From Welwitschia mirabilis (taxonomy: Eukaryota > Gnetophyta > Gnetopsida > Welwitschiales), in NCBI GenBank assembly GCA_051453625.1, contig JBOZIK010000001.1, positions 145,345,828-145,369,654 of the forward strand: a stretch of DNA of 23,827 nucleotides. Reading direction: 5' to 3'. This document shows positions 1-11,492 of the stretch, one piece after another (position 1 is the stretch's first letter; the number at the start of each line of letters is the position of its first letter). The notes beneath the pieces were generated by a model. That model worked only from the letters and a program-made list of their open reading frames with translations. It searched no databases and was not told the origin of the DNA. Both the position numbers and the translations under genes were made by a program.

Positions 1-121
1 AATCAAAGGATAATTATCATCCCTCGTCTTTTCCAAAAATATTTCTATCCTCATTAGCACTTCTATATAAAAGTGTAGTGCTCTTGTAATAGTTGAGCAT
101 AATATATCAATTTACCATAGA

Positions 122-271
122 ATCTTTAGTGTGTGTTCACTTATATAGATAGTTCTCTTTTTGAATCGATTTCCTACAATTTTTGCTCCAATAAGCATCT
201 TTAGTGTGCGTCCACTTATATAGATAGTTCTCTTTCTGAATCGATTTCCTTTAGTATTTGCTCCAATAAGC
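122..271. repeat. 75-bp direct tandem repeat (2 copies)
   Basis: Two adjacent 75-bp units, 122-196 and 197-271, both begin ATCTTTAGTGTG and end GCTCCAATAAGC. They differ at only a few positions. Directly after the second unit comes ATATCAAAGCTC (from about 273), which resembles the initiator-Met-tRNA primer site of copia elements with some mismatches. A copia gag relic follows about 590 bp later. The repeat may therefore be a duplicated 3' end of an old LTR. The repeat itself is seen directly; the LTR interpretation is inference. Confidence 0.8.
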
Positions 272-585
272 AATATCAAAGCTCTTAATTGAAGGTTTGT
301 TAACTACTCCAACAATATAGCAAATACTTTAGGTGCAATTTTACTTTCATCTATATGAGACTTTTTTTCTTGAAGAAGATAGTTCATGGAATACAGTATT
401 ACTCTCACTAGGGTTACTAGTTTGTTGGGTAGAATGAAAACCCATGTGCAGCCCCGATCAACCCACTAGCTTGCCACCAAATATTCAAGTCTCATTTGTG
501 ACTCATAAGTAAGGCAGTGAAGTTCACACTAGATGCATCTTGAATAATTTGGTAGAATCACAACCCAACCTACATAAGACTCATT

Positions 586-693
586 CCCAAGATGTTAAAG
601 CTCATAACTTGTTTAGGGGTTAAATGAACTACACTATATCCCAGATGTTAAAGCTCATAACTCACAAACATGAAATGAACCAACTACACTATG
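586..693. repeat. about 54-bp direct tandem repeat (2 copies)
   Basis: Units at about 586-639 and 640-693 share AGATGTTAAAGCTCATAACT near the start and AACTACACTAT near the end, with small differences between. The repeat lies between the primer-site-like sequence at 273 and the gag relic at 865. No function is apparent. Confidence 0.7.
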
Positions 694-807
694 TGTCAAA
701 CTCAATGAGGCCATTTTTGTATTTCTAAGATTTGTGGAATTTGGTAATGATAGATTGCACAAATGTTGTGGATTATCTATCATTCTCTACCCTTTCTAAT
801 GAAAGAA

Positions 808-1239
808 AGAGTTACAAGCACTAAGGCAGGCAAATGAAAAGGTTTTGTTCATCAAGTAACCTTAACAATTTTTCCAAAGATTGCAAGCCACAAGTATTTC
901 AATGATGCTTAGAATGTGTTGGAAGCTACCTATAAAGGATTGTTTATGATTCAAGTTATCAAGCCTCAAATGCTTATAAGAGAATTTAAGTCATTAATGA
1001 TTAAGGATTTAGAATCCATTAATTAATTTACAAATAGAATTCAAGAGATTACTAGTGGTTTACAATCTATAGACGAAGTGTTTGATAAACCAGTCATAGT
1101 TGTAAATGTGCTAAAATGCCTCTCTAGATGACTTAATCCTATTGCTTTTGCTATTGAGAAGGGTTGCAATCTTTTGGAACTAGCCATGGTTGAGCTTATA
1201 AGAAACGTAAAAGCTTATGAGCAAAGAGTTAGATCATGA
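808..1239 (+). pseudogene. Relic of a Ty1/copia gag polyprotein (UBN2-type domain)
   Basis: In frame +1 from about 865 the translation reads TIFPKIASHKYFNDA, a stop, NVLEATYKG, then REFKSLMIKDLESIN, a stop, FTNRIQEITSG and finally LLELAMVELIRNVKAYEQRV. This follows the order of the copia gag UBN2 domain (AW..L...Y.G, REFE.LKMKE.ES...Y, LSLEELIGSLQAHEQR). The preceding block LQALRQANEKVLFIK (about 811-855) sits in another frame, so there is a frameshift near 860. In-frame stops occur at about 910, 1021 and 1129, and two more after 1237. In a live element gag forms the virus-like particle; this copy cannot. It belongs to a different copia family from the element at 12726, judging by its gag type. 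No clear protease, integrase or RT remains downstream. Confidence 0.75.
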
Positions 1240-3460
1240 TAATGTTTTTTCTCAAGCATTGCCACCTCAAGATAGTTTGACATAATCATTGACAAATAAT
1301 GAGGCTACTAACTAATCAAGCATAGCTTTGCATAAGAAAGGAAGGCAAAATGAAATATCCAAAGAAAAATTTTCCAATTGGTACAAAAGAAACAATCGAG
1401 GTAGTATGCCAGAGTTAAGGCTCTATTTCATTAAATTTCAAAAATTGTCTCAAGTATCATCATCTCTCTCTTGAATAAGAATATATTTTATTTTTGTTTT
1501 CTCATATCAATGGGTTGTGCCACTTGCCACACTTCATTTATTATGTTTGGCACATTATTGTTGTTCCTTAAGGTTAATTTAGTTGTATAAAAAGAGTATG
1601 TTTGTATATACATAAATATTTCTTTATCTTGCATCTTACATGAAATGAATCTCAACATTTATACCTTAAGAGGGAGCTTTAGTCTGAAGAACTTTGTAGG
1701 TAAGCAGACTAGAGCAATATTGGGATGGCTAACCTTCTAGGAAGTTGACTTTCTAAAGACAATTTTAAAACAATTTGGAATTGAAAGGGAAGCATTTCTA
1801 TACCTATACAATTAAATGTAAACAATGATCATGTTAACAAGATATAGCTCCTTTGTAACTACTTAAAGTGGTAAAACAAGAAAAAACCCACTAAAATAGT
1901 TGAAGAGTCATGCTACTTTTGCCACTTCAAAGGAGAGGTTTTTGCAGTTTTTAAGGGAACTTATGAAAACAAAAGGGCAAGTAAAATGAATGCTTAGGTG
2001 TTTGAAATCGTGTAAGAAGACAAAGTAATAGTTTAAGGGTCACGCTAACTCTCTTTCTTCTCTTCTAACTCAGAAGTGAGTCTCAAGAATATTATTCATA
2101 TCTTTTAATAATTTGATCCATCATGGATGTTGTAAAGATTATCAACATGGTTAGTAGCCTTGAGAACAAATGTAAGATGCACTCTAGAAGAAGCAGAGAA
2201 CTGTGATGAATTGTAGTCTAGTCTAAAGATAAGTTATGGATTTGAATAGTTATGAAGATAACACTTAGATAAAGGCCCAAATGGGAGATGGAAAAGTTTT
2301 TTCTTGTAATCTCCAAAATTCTCTTAGTAATTTTCAAATGTCATGTCAACGTGGTGGATTCAAAAGACATCGCATGACGAAAATAAAGTCAACTAGCATG
2401 ATTAATCAATTGAGACCTATAACATAAATTTGGATAAGAATTATATTGCATGTTTTTTAACAAAAGTTGTTCAAAAGGTATGAATATTTGATAATGTTAT
2501 CAAGTCTCTTACACTTCACAGAAGTATAAAGGCTCTCAACTTTGAGTAGTTAGAGCAAATGTTGATCAACCTAGATAAGTCATATAATGCTCAAGATGTA
2601 GTAGATGTTGAAAATGTGGAGCCAAATTCATGTATACAAGGAGTCTAATCAAACGAGGATGATTTTTTATTATTGGATAGTGGACAATGAACATCTAATT
2701 TATGCCATTATATTATGTTCATGATTTATGATGGCCTTCAGTGAATAGGACAATGTCAAATTTATGTAATTAAGTAATTTAATTAACGTGTATTTGTGTC
2801 TATGAAAGAAGTGTAGTTTAAGGGGCAATTTTCTGAATTATAGGGTGAGTTATTATGTTATTTAACTAGAGGGATGCACAGTCTAGGGGGTTTATGGAGT
2901 GTCTGGCTTCATAATTAAATTGTAGAAACATACACATATCTAGATACGTACACATAATGTGTCTTTAATAGGGATTCTCTTCTAGACAGATTTTTATGTA
3001 TGATTGGGAAATTATTTATTATAATTTAAGTCAACTTTAAGGCCTTCTAATGGAGGAGAGTTATAAAACAAGGATAGAGGTCATCTATCTAGAATGAAGG
3101 AAAGAGAAATAAAGGATGAAAGTCTAAAGAAGTTAGGAAGAATCATAAGAATTCTAGATTGGAAGACAAACCTTAATAGATGTAGACAAATCAAATGTAC
3201 TGTTGTTTGTCCTATGTATGAAGGAATGTATGGTCGTAAGGTTGTGTTATGCCCTTTATGAAATAAATTATTGGATTGATTTTGGAACTCTATAAGGGTT
3301 AATTTGCTACTGCCATTCCACATTATTGCTTTGATTTTGTTGTGTATGCTTGTTGATTTCAACCCATCATAACTCCCATAAATTAATAACAATTTTGTGA
3401 AGGATAGAATTAATAGGGTATTGAAATAGATGAAATATGCCATAAATGCCATGCCTCTTC
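1240..3460. other. AT-rich DNA without a supportable gene; possible degraded retroelement remains
   Basis: No reading frame here is convincing. At about 2640-2680 a plus-strand frame reads NEDDFLLLDSG, which faintly resembles the LDSG of a copia protease, but nothing conserved follows. The stretch at about 3045-3400 begins at a purine-rich GGAGGAGAG and contains AATAAATTATTGG and a T-rich tail. It could be a decayed LTR, but no partner copy exists in the window. The 123-codon minus-strand frame at 3081-3452 has a low-complexity hydrophobic start and no recognisable domain, so I do not treat it as a gene. Confidence 0.4.
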
Positions 3461-4647
3461 CTTCTATTTCACTTTAAGTAATCAGATTTTTTAAGCTCAT
3501 TTCTTCCATAACAAGTTTCTTGGACTGTTATCAAAATCAGATTTAAGAAATTACAGTAGAACAAAGCCAACACTGACTCAATGCAAACAAACAATAGGAC
3601 TTTCAAAATGTCAAAGTTAAGTTTAAGTACATCTTACCTACAAAAAGAACCAAATCAAATGCTTAAAGCAAAGGCTATAGTAGTAAGAAGAAAGGAAGGC
3701 ATAGAATAAGTGAAAAGACAAGATGGTGGGCTTAAGAATACTGCACATGACATTGTGTTGAAAGAGGTAAAGACAAATGAAAAGAAACACAATCCAAACT
3801 ACATTGTGGATCAACGTTTCACAAAAGGGAACTTTGTCTTTGGGAGGCTCTCATAAAAGTTTGAATAGGTTGATATTGTCACAAATCTAAAGAAATGTTG
3901 GATGGCACCACACAACACGACACCTCATGAGGAATTCTTTTCTTAAAGTAACAATGGTTTACACAAATTTGTGTAAAGGGGAAGTAAATTTAGTCAACTA
4001 ATAAATGGAGCTGAAACTTAGTCACACAATGATCCAGTTCAAAAGCATTTGTAATGAGGGAAGTTCTTGGCATTCTAGGGCTATATAAAATTTGTCACCA
4101 CTTAGCACATGATGAAAAAAGTTTCAATGTGAGCACATCTTGCATAGAAGTGAACTTAGTTGTACAACAGGTGGAATATAGAAATAACAAGTAGTCTTCA
4201 AGTGAAACTCATATAAATAAATGGAAAAGTGAATGTGTATAATGCGAATGAGAAAGACATAGCAGGATTGTGCATCAATAAAATGTCTTCTCATTTGATC
4301 ACTCGAAAGGATACCTCAAATGAATGACTATGTTACATACAAATTGATCATCTTCCAATAGACCATTTCAGGATGCTTTCTAGAATTTGTGAGCTACATG
4401 CATGGGCATGTATAGGTTCCACTATTTTGGGGTGAGTTGTTTTAATTTGGTTGATAAGTGGATCAGTAAGCCACAAAAATGTGTTGGATGGATGCCACAA
4501 CAATATGTGCTTATTGGATAAATGCCACAAGAGCAAAACGCTGATAGAGATTCAAAAAATGAAACACTTGAATCATCTGATGGTAAGAAAGCTAACATAG
4601 GCCCTCCTACACATAGGCTCACCTATCATAGTGGAACTCTTTTGATC
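3461..4647. other. AT-rich intergenic or intronic DNA, nothing recognised
   Basis: I read both strands and found no domain, RNA gene, LTR or tandem repeat that I can name. Short overlapping minus-strand frames at 4348-4622 share sequence in different frames and look like chance. Confidence 0.5.
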
Positions 4648-4654
4648 AATGAGT

Positions 4655-5109
4655 AAAATGTCGGCAAATTAAAATGTCGGCAGACTCAAAAAGTCGTGTC
4701 AGAGAGACATGTCGTCATTGTGTCGGCAATATGTCAGTGCAAAATGTCGGCAATTGTTTTTCTCAAAAAATGCAAAGCTTATTAAGTTAATAAGATGTGC
4801 AATCAATCAATGCTCTACTAGCAAAAAATGGAATTTCCATAAGAAAATTGTGATTTCCCCCTTAATTTTACTCGTTGTTCACTGGTCTATTGCGCAAAAA
4901 ATGGTTTTTTTTGCCAAAAAACAGTTTTAACGGTACCTGTGCAAGACATTTTGAAAAAGTCGGCAAAATGTCGGCAAAAAGTCGAAAATGTCGGAAATGT
5001 CGCCAACTTTTTCAAAATGTCAGCTGAAAATGTCGGCCGACTTAAAGACATTTTCAATTTGAAAAAAGGCTACATGTCGCCCTTTTTTGGCGACATGTTG
5101 AGACATTTT
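4655..5109. mobile_element. Candidate non-autonomous DNA transposon (455 bp) with ATGTCGGC-type repeats
   Basis: The element begins AAAATGTCGGC and ends with GACATTTT, the inverted complement of its first 8 bases. Immediately outside are AATGAGT (4648-4654) and AATCAGT (5110-5116), a 7-bp direct repeat with one mismatch, as expected for a degraded target-site duplication. Inside, the word ATGTCGGC or close variants (GTCGGC, ATGTCGCC, ATGTCAGC) recurs roughly ten or more times, clustered at both ends. The centre (about 4770-4930) lacks the motif. Clustered subterminal motifs are typical of hAT-like elements, where they are thought to bind transposase. No transposase frame is present, so it would need to be mobilised in trans. 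The repeats are seen directly; the superfamily is inference. Confidence 0.6.
5072..5098. repeat. Perfect 10-bp inverted repeat (hairpin)
   Basis: ACATGTCGCC (5072-5081) and GGCGACATGT (5089-5098) are exact inverted copies separated by a 7-base loop ending in TTTTTT. The hairpin lies near the right end of the 4655-5109 element. Each arm carries one copy of the element's ATGTCG motif, so it puts two motif copies in opposite orientation. Confidence 0.85.
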
Positions 5110-5116
5110 AATCAGT

Positions 5117-7292
5117 GCTTTTGATAGATTTGAAGTGCAATGAAGTCGGAAGATCTGTCACTTATAACATCTATCATGTAGTACCAAGAAAGAAAACAAA
5201 GTTGGAGGTTGGAGGACTTCATTTTGTCAACTATGAGAGACCAATATCGTGCCAATAAATGAATTCCAAAATGAAAGCACATTGCTAGTAAAAAATTATA
5301 AGCATGTACTCCCACAAGCTAGAACTCTTACCATTATGCAAGGAAGTGACAAGAACAATTTGGCATTTCATAGCGAAGATAAAATAGTCAGCATCCCAGA
5401 GGAGTGCAAGAGCAACATTAGTTGCACTTTACAGGATAGAAGACCATTGTGGCATTTAATGTTAGTTTAAAATATTATGTTAGTAGTTGGGCTTCAAATA
5501 GCAATGCTAAAAAATTATTATTATTGCTAAGTTATGTACTCAAGTCATAAAAGTGAGCTTATCATTACACTCAAGATTCAAAAACAGTCTTAGTGTATAA
5601 AGTGATGTACTTATATCAGAACCCTAGATGAGATGAGTAGGGTTTAATAATAAAATATATACTTATTTCTAGCACATAAACATAAAACACAACTTTGTGA
5701 ATCCAATAACTTAAAAGCTTTAATTGTATTCCTAGCAAGTGTGCATGATCAAACTTAAATACAAACATATGTACAAAGACCAAACAAAAGCAAAGCAACA
5801 AACCTTGACACCACTATTTATAGTGGGTCTGAATAGAGATTAGCAACTCTATCTTATTTCACTCTAGAAGCCAACCCAAAAGCTTAAAAATTTTGAATCT
5901 CTTTCACTTGAAGACTGCAATAAAGCAAGGTTTCCCAAATAAAGCTTCATAACAAGCAAGACCTTTAGAGGACAAGTTTCAAACTTTGTACTGACAGAGC
6001 TTATTTCGAGTAATCAGACATGTCTAGCAATATATATTCACTCCTCTGAGTTCAAGGATTAGCTTTGGTAGCTTGATGTTATAGGTATTAGCACACAACA
6101 ATGATAGCAACAAAATATAAACACAAAGCCAGTGTCACTGAAAGAAAACTCCGTTATAGGAAGGTGTCAAGAGGGCAAAAGGATGCTTATAGCATCTACT
6201 AATACACTTCAAGTAAAAGATGCATGTTTGAGAATATGAGACAAATCAGGAGAGAGGCAGCACTAAATTCAGGCTTGCTTGCTAGAGTGATGGTCACAAT
6301 ATGGATAAAAGATTTCAGTTTAGTTGCTTGTCCAATTGACCTATGATTATCTGGTCACCTTTATGTGGATCCCTCTTAGAACTTATGAACTACAGACATT
6401 CTGGTTCATCCAATTTTTCATGTGAGTAAACCAATATGACTCAACCTCAATACCAAGAGTGCAAAATTCAATTGAGTCACCTAGCTAAGAGTTTAGCAGC
6501 CCCAATGCCATGCTTTTGTCAAGTGCAACTGGCTTGTTCACATGCAATCACACTAAGAAAACTTGAATCAAACTAACGTCAAGCAGATTGCAAAAATCAG
6601 GTTATCAAATAAAGATTGAATCATCAATCTAACACCTAGAAGTCCTAATATTTTGGTCTGCAACAAAGCATGATTAGATTTATCAAAACAAAATTCGAAT
6701 CAATTAAATATGAAACTAATGATGATAAGTAATTTGCCAACAATGCTGATGTAAATGCCCAGATGACTAATAGAAAATGAGGCTTTTTGTTTTGACTCTT
6801 CCATTATTTTCTGTTTTTGCTCTTTTCACTTTGCATTGCAGATTACCTCCATGATTTTGTTTAACATAGCATTACAGCACATTCAACAAATCGAATAGTA
6901 ATGGATTTTGGAATGATGAAATAATCTCTTGTTGTTAGGATGCATGGAACAGTCAAATTTTCTGTGTAAAATATTTTTTTATTAAGCCACAAGTTGGATT
7001 ACAAGTTAGGTTAAAAGCTTTTACAAGAGAAGATTGTCTTGTTTCACTATGAAATAAGATTCCATCCAGAAAAATATAATAATGTAAACTTACCAAAACA
7101 TCAATCTCTACGATCAGAATTTCATATACTTATATACATTATGATGTGGTGTTGGAAGTCATACCTTAGTCACCATAGTCCCTTTTGCACATCATATCAT
7201 GTCCCATCCAGCCCTAAAAATTCCTTGTATCAACCTGAAACCTCAAAATTCCTGTACTTAACCATTTTGCCATCTGGAATGTCGATAGTGTT
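5117..7292. other. Long AT-rich stretch with no recognisable gene
   Basis: No conserved domain was recognised on either strand. A plus-strand frame of 73 codons at 5249-5470 has a fairly protein-like composition but no family that I can name and no neighbouring exon. The remaining short frames look random. The stretch could be intronic DNA of the PLD gene or plain intergenic DNA. Confidence 0.45.
5815..5823 (-). promoter_or_regulatory. Candidate TATA box (CTATAAATA, minus strand)
   Basis: The minus strand reads CACTATAAATAGTG here, a perfect match to the plant TATA consensus. It sits within a short palindrome. No coding sequence could be tied to it in the minus direction. It could be the core promoter of a decayed LTR, a lost gene, or a chance AT-rich match. 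Confidence 0.25.
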
Positions 7293-7305
7293 ACTAGACT
7301 GGCTG

Positions 7306-7405
7306 NNNNNNNNNNNNNNNNNNNNNNNNNNNNNNNNNNNNNNNNNNNNNNNNNNNNNNNNNNNNNNNNNNNNNNNNNNNNNNNNNNNNNNNNNNNNNNN
7401 NNNNN
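7306..7405. other. Assembly gap of exactly 100 N
   Basis: Positions 7306-7405 are all N. A run of exactly 100 is a common placeholder for a gap of unknown size. The bases on the two sides, ACTAGACTGGCTG (7293-7305) and ACTAGACTTGCTG (7406-7418), are near-identical direct copies, so the assembler probably failed on a repeat. Reading frames crossing the gap are meaningless. Confidence 0.95.
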
Positions 7406-7578
7406 ACTAGACTTGCTGTAAGTCCCGCGAATCTCGCGAGTTTGCAAGTCACAGGCTCGCTACAAGTATATAGCAGAAAACTTGCTAAAATGGGTTTGGC
7501 GAGTCTGCAACTGCCGATCTCATTTGGGCGAGTTAAAACCAAAAAAACAATTTTTTTTGGCCTTTAAAAAGGTGTTGC

Positions 7579-7660
7579 AGTCCCTCAAAACCTTTTTTCA
7601 TTGCAAAACGACTGTTTAAAGTCTCCCAAAACCGTTTCTCAATGCAAAATGACCATTTAC
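7579..7660. repeat. 41-bp direct tandem repeat inside the hAT left arm
   Basis: Units 7579-7619 and 7620-7660 share the pattern AGTC.C.CAAAACC, then TTTCTCA or a variant, TTGCAAAA or a variant, and GAC..TTTA. They are diverged but align without gaps. They lie just inside the GCGAG-rich terminus, a usual place for transposase-binding repeats. Confidence 0.65.
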
Positions 7661-8673
7661 ATTATTGTAGAAATCATAGAAAGTGATTCTTAAGACTGTG
7701 AAACTCATTTTCACATCAAGGCCAATGGTAGAGGAGCTCTGTAGAAGGCAAACAATTGAATCAAGTCAATTGTGATTACATGTTTGAGGTTTCTATTGTT
7801 TCTCATTTTATTCCAATATAACTTATTCAACAACCATGTTTATGATCAGATTTTCTACTCCAGTAGAAATGTTTATATAGTTTCTAACTTTCTATTAAAG
7901 TTGTTTGCAAAAATATTTTTGTTTACACTGATTTTTTTCAGACTTACCTGCCCTAAAAATCTTACCATGGAGTTATTCTCCATTGAACTTATTTTAATCT
8001 GACAGGTAAGGATACATAACGAAGGTGACATTCTGCATTAAGCACTTGAGTGTACACAAGAATATAACTTCATAGAAAGAGATAATCAACTGGTCTTGCA
8101 TTAAAAATAAGTTCTTAGAAATTTAAAATATAATTCATAACTAGCAGTTATCTATCTATTGATTAGTAATTGCAATTTGCAAGCATATCAGAAGTTAAGA
8201 AGATTTAGCAGTTTTAACTTTTAAGTTTAAGATCAATAATTCATAATTGATACTTTGATAACCAGCAGTTTCAAGTTGAAGATCTAGGATAGCCTTGGTT
8301 ATTTGCTATTCTTCAAGAGTGGATAGAGGGTTTTATCGCAAACCACTATAAATCTTGTGTCCAAGATTAACTTTCTTGTGCATTGTTTTGTACTTTTGTC
8401 TTATTTTAGGCAACAACATATCATTTTTATTTTCTTAAGAAAATTATATATGTTTGTGTCTCATTTTCTTCTATTCTTTGTTATTGTCTTAACTTCTATA
8501 CAAACCCCCTCTTATGGGCTATGGCTGCTTACCTCTAAGTTTAAAACTTAAAAGTACATTAATGTATTTGACATTTGTAATTTTCTAAAGAATTTTCTAT
8601 TACACATATAATAATTCTAATTTTCTTATGCACTATTTGCTTTTCAGGTTGGTAAAGGCATAAAGTAGACTTA
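7661..8673 (+). other. Non-coding leader between the hAT left end and the transposase start
   Basis: About 1 kb of AT-rich sequence with no domain. The frames at 7772-8002 and 8357-8551 are low-complexity and do not match hAT proteins. This is where the transposase promoter and 5' untranslated region or intron would be expected; a pyrimidine-rich tract ending TTTTCAG at about 8641-8647, 27 bp before the start codon, could be a splice acceptor. Confidence 0.4.
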
Positions 8674-11492
8674 ATGGCACCAAAGAGAAAAAATACAGAA
8701 ACATCTAAATTAAAGGGCAAACGATTAGTGCATGAAGGTAAACTCAGCCAACAACAAGAAGTTGTGTGGGATGCATTTGTAAAATCACGTAAAGATGACT
8801 TCTAGAGATATGCAAATTTTGACCAACACACACTCAATTCAAAAGGTCACATCGTACATTATTCTTTTTGTTATGGCTAGAGGCATGGTGGCATTAATAG
8901 GTTCAAGTTTCATCTTGCATGGGCCACTTAAAGAGATGTAATATCATGCCCTCAAGTTCCTGACACCCAATTTCACTTGGAGGAATTTCAAAAGGAAAAG
9001 AAGGAAAAAGAAGCACAACTAGCATAAATACAAGGAAAATCATCTACAAATCATGCTTCCACTACCTATGACTTGGGTGAGGGGATTAGGGACACAATCA
9101 ATTGCAAAGGAAGAGGGATAGGCCAACTACCATTAGTCCTCGTGAGCAGAAAATCAATACTTTTACAACTTCATCTCATATTAGACCATATTTTCAGGTA
9201 CCTCTATCTTGGAGTGGTAAGCAAAGTTAGCAATCAATTGTTGATTTTATATTCTTCATTTTTTCTCATTGCATTTTCTTGTCATCAACTCATTACAAAT
9301 TTACAATATCAATTTATTATTATAGTTCCTGAAGCCCAGTAAACTGTTGATGCCATAGCATGCTTTTCGAAAGATTTGGCTACCTATACATGGAAAAAGT
9401 GGCAAACTTCTTTTATCGATATTGCATACCTTTCAATGTGGCAAGATCACCACATTATAAAGAGATGATATGTGTTGTTTCTTCTGTTAAGAGTAAACTT
9501 GAGCCTCCTTCTTGTGAATAACTTTATGGAAAATTCTTGAATGACCAAATTGAGGTATTTGTAATTCATGTTTTATTTCCTTACTGACTAATTTTTAGAC
9601 TGTGAAACTATGAATTAAATAATTAATTGATTTCATTATTTTATATTGTTTTAATAGGAAGTGAAGGCCATTATTGAGCACAAGAAGAAATCATAGTCAA
9701 GGATTGGATGCAAAGGACAAATGGATAAAAAGATGCAAGGGGTGATTTTGTTAATTTTTTGGTCAGTAGTGGGCAGCACACTATTTTCTTACAGAGTATG
9801 GGTGTAACACATAAAGTGAGAAATTCTGCTTTCATGACCTCTATCATTAAAGAGGTAATTGAGAAGGTTTTGACCATTCAATGTCATCCAAATCATTAAT
9901 AACAATGCATCTGCATATGTGTGGTCTGGTCGTGAGTTTGAGTTGCAATATCCTCACATCTTGTGGATGCCATGTGTTGCACATTCACTGGATTTGCTAT
10001 TGGAGTACTTAGGCAAGTTGCCTAGGGAAAATTATTAAATATCTATCAATCTATTTTACAGTTTATAAATTAGCTTATAGTCTTTTACTATATTGATTTT
10101 TGAAATCATTTTTTAGATTAAAGAAGTGGTTGATAATTGTGAAAGGATTACCAAGTTTATCTATGGACATGGCATACTTTGATATCTTTTTCTAAGGCAC
10201 AGCAAAGACAAAGAAATTTCAAAGCCAGGCACTACTAAGTTTTGCTACACATTTTTTGTCTTTGCATAGCTTATTGGATGCTAAAGTGCTTTTAGGCTTC
10301 ACATTGATTTCAGAGGAATGGGTGAGAATCTTGTACTACTAATTTAGTATTGCATTTTGCATTTTGCAAGTACTGACAATTGTATTACATAGTTACTTGG
10401 TTGTTTTTAAATTTTTGTAGATAAGGACTGATGACTTTCTATAGCTTCGTATAAACAGGGAAGGTATGGATATTGCACTTGTGAAAGAAAGTCATTACCC
10501 ATTTTGGAGTACTATGGAAGAAGTTGTGAAGGTATATTGCAAATTTGCAATTACATTTTATTCAAGAAATCATGGTTATTTTAAATTCAAATCTAAAACC
10601 AATTAATCTATTAACCTTTTATAGATTTTAGAGCCTCTCGTCTGCATGGATAGTGATCAAATATCCATCGGCTATGTTTACGAGGCAATGGAACTTGTAA
10701 AGGAGTATCAAAAGGTAAGAATATGAATTCAATAATTCTAATTTACAAATGAATATGTTATTATGAAAATAGTTTTTTTTTTGGCAAATAAATCTTCATT
10801 CCTCACTTCCTAAATAGGTACTACAACAATGATGAGGATAAATTCCCGTCTATTTGGAACATAATTGATAAAAGGTGGAATAAGACTCTCCACAAGCTAA
10901 TCCATGTTGTTGCCCATCTATTGAATCCAGGGTTTTGTTATGAGCCAAATTTCAATCAAAATGAAACTGAAATTTGTATGAATTTTTGTGAGGTTGTGTA
11001 GAGAATGTACCCCACAACATAGGAATAGGTGACAATCTATGATGAATTGCATCAATTCATTAACCAGTCACTAGATGCATTTTCAAAAGATGCAATGCTA
11101 TTAATGAAGATGATCTACCCAGGTATATAATCTATTTTTATTTGAAATTCCAATGATTAATTTTTGTAATATGCTAAATTAAGTAAGCCATGATTTTGCT
11201 AATAATTTTGCATGTAGAATCGTTAGTTAACCTACATTTGCTTTTGAATGCGAAAGGAATTGGCATATGTTTAACAATACCTAAGCAAAAAATATAACAT
11301 TTATTGAGTTCCAAAAGGATAAATGATCTAGTTTTTGTGAACTTCAATATGCTATTGCATGAAGGATAACTTCAACGGAAGAACACAGTAATCATTTGTC
11401 TTGAAGATATAAGTCTTGACCCTCCACCTATGGAAATGACAATAGAGAACCCTAGTAATGGATTTGATGATGACTCTCTAGAGACATCATGA
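8674..11492 (+). pseudogene. hAT transposase (BED finger, DUF659-like, dimerisation domain), inactivated
   Basis: Family role: DNA-binding and DDE transposition enzyme. ATG at 8674 opens MAPKRKN. A BED-like finger follows (about 8860-8925, GGINRFKFHLA), with its first Cys read as Tyr and stops at 8803, 8878 and 8929. Exon 9326-9554 reads FYRYCIPFNVARSPHYKEM. Exon 9658 to about 10020 contains NFLVSSGQHTIFLQS, NASAYV and CVAHSLDLLLEYLGKL. Exon 10117-10321 reads ERITKFIYGHG and ISEEW. Exons 10421-10531 and 10625-10714 contain EPLVCMDSDQISIGYVYEAM. Exon 10818-11122 has LNPGFCYEPNF. Exon 11218-11492 has CERNW and RINDLVFVNFNMLLHE, the C-terminal dimerisation block. Several introns keep GT...AG. 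An AAC at 9901 (Asn) replaces the Asp of the TDNAS motif. Stops and frameshifts show that it is dead. Confidence 0.9.

Noticed and set aside
2640-2700. LLLDSG in a plus-strand frame as a copia protease active site
   Set aside because: The match is only a few residues and no protease or integrase sequence follows.
3081-3452. 123-codon minus-strand frame
   Set aside because: No domain, a low-complexity hydrophobic start, and no neighbour or promoter to support it.
4655-5109. Regular ATGTCGGC repeats considered as a CRISPR-like or satellite array
   Set aside because: The words are short, irregularly spaced and cluster at both ends with inverted termini. There are no equal-length spacers and the context is plant DNA.
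5249-5470. 73-codon plus-strand frame with protein-like composition
   Set aside because: No family recognised, no adjacent exon and no splice context, so it cannot be supported as a gene.
7039-7542. Several frames crossing 7306-7405
   Set aside because: They are held open only by the run of N bases.
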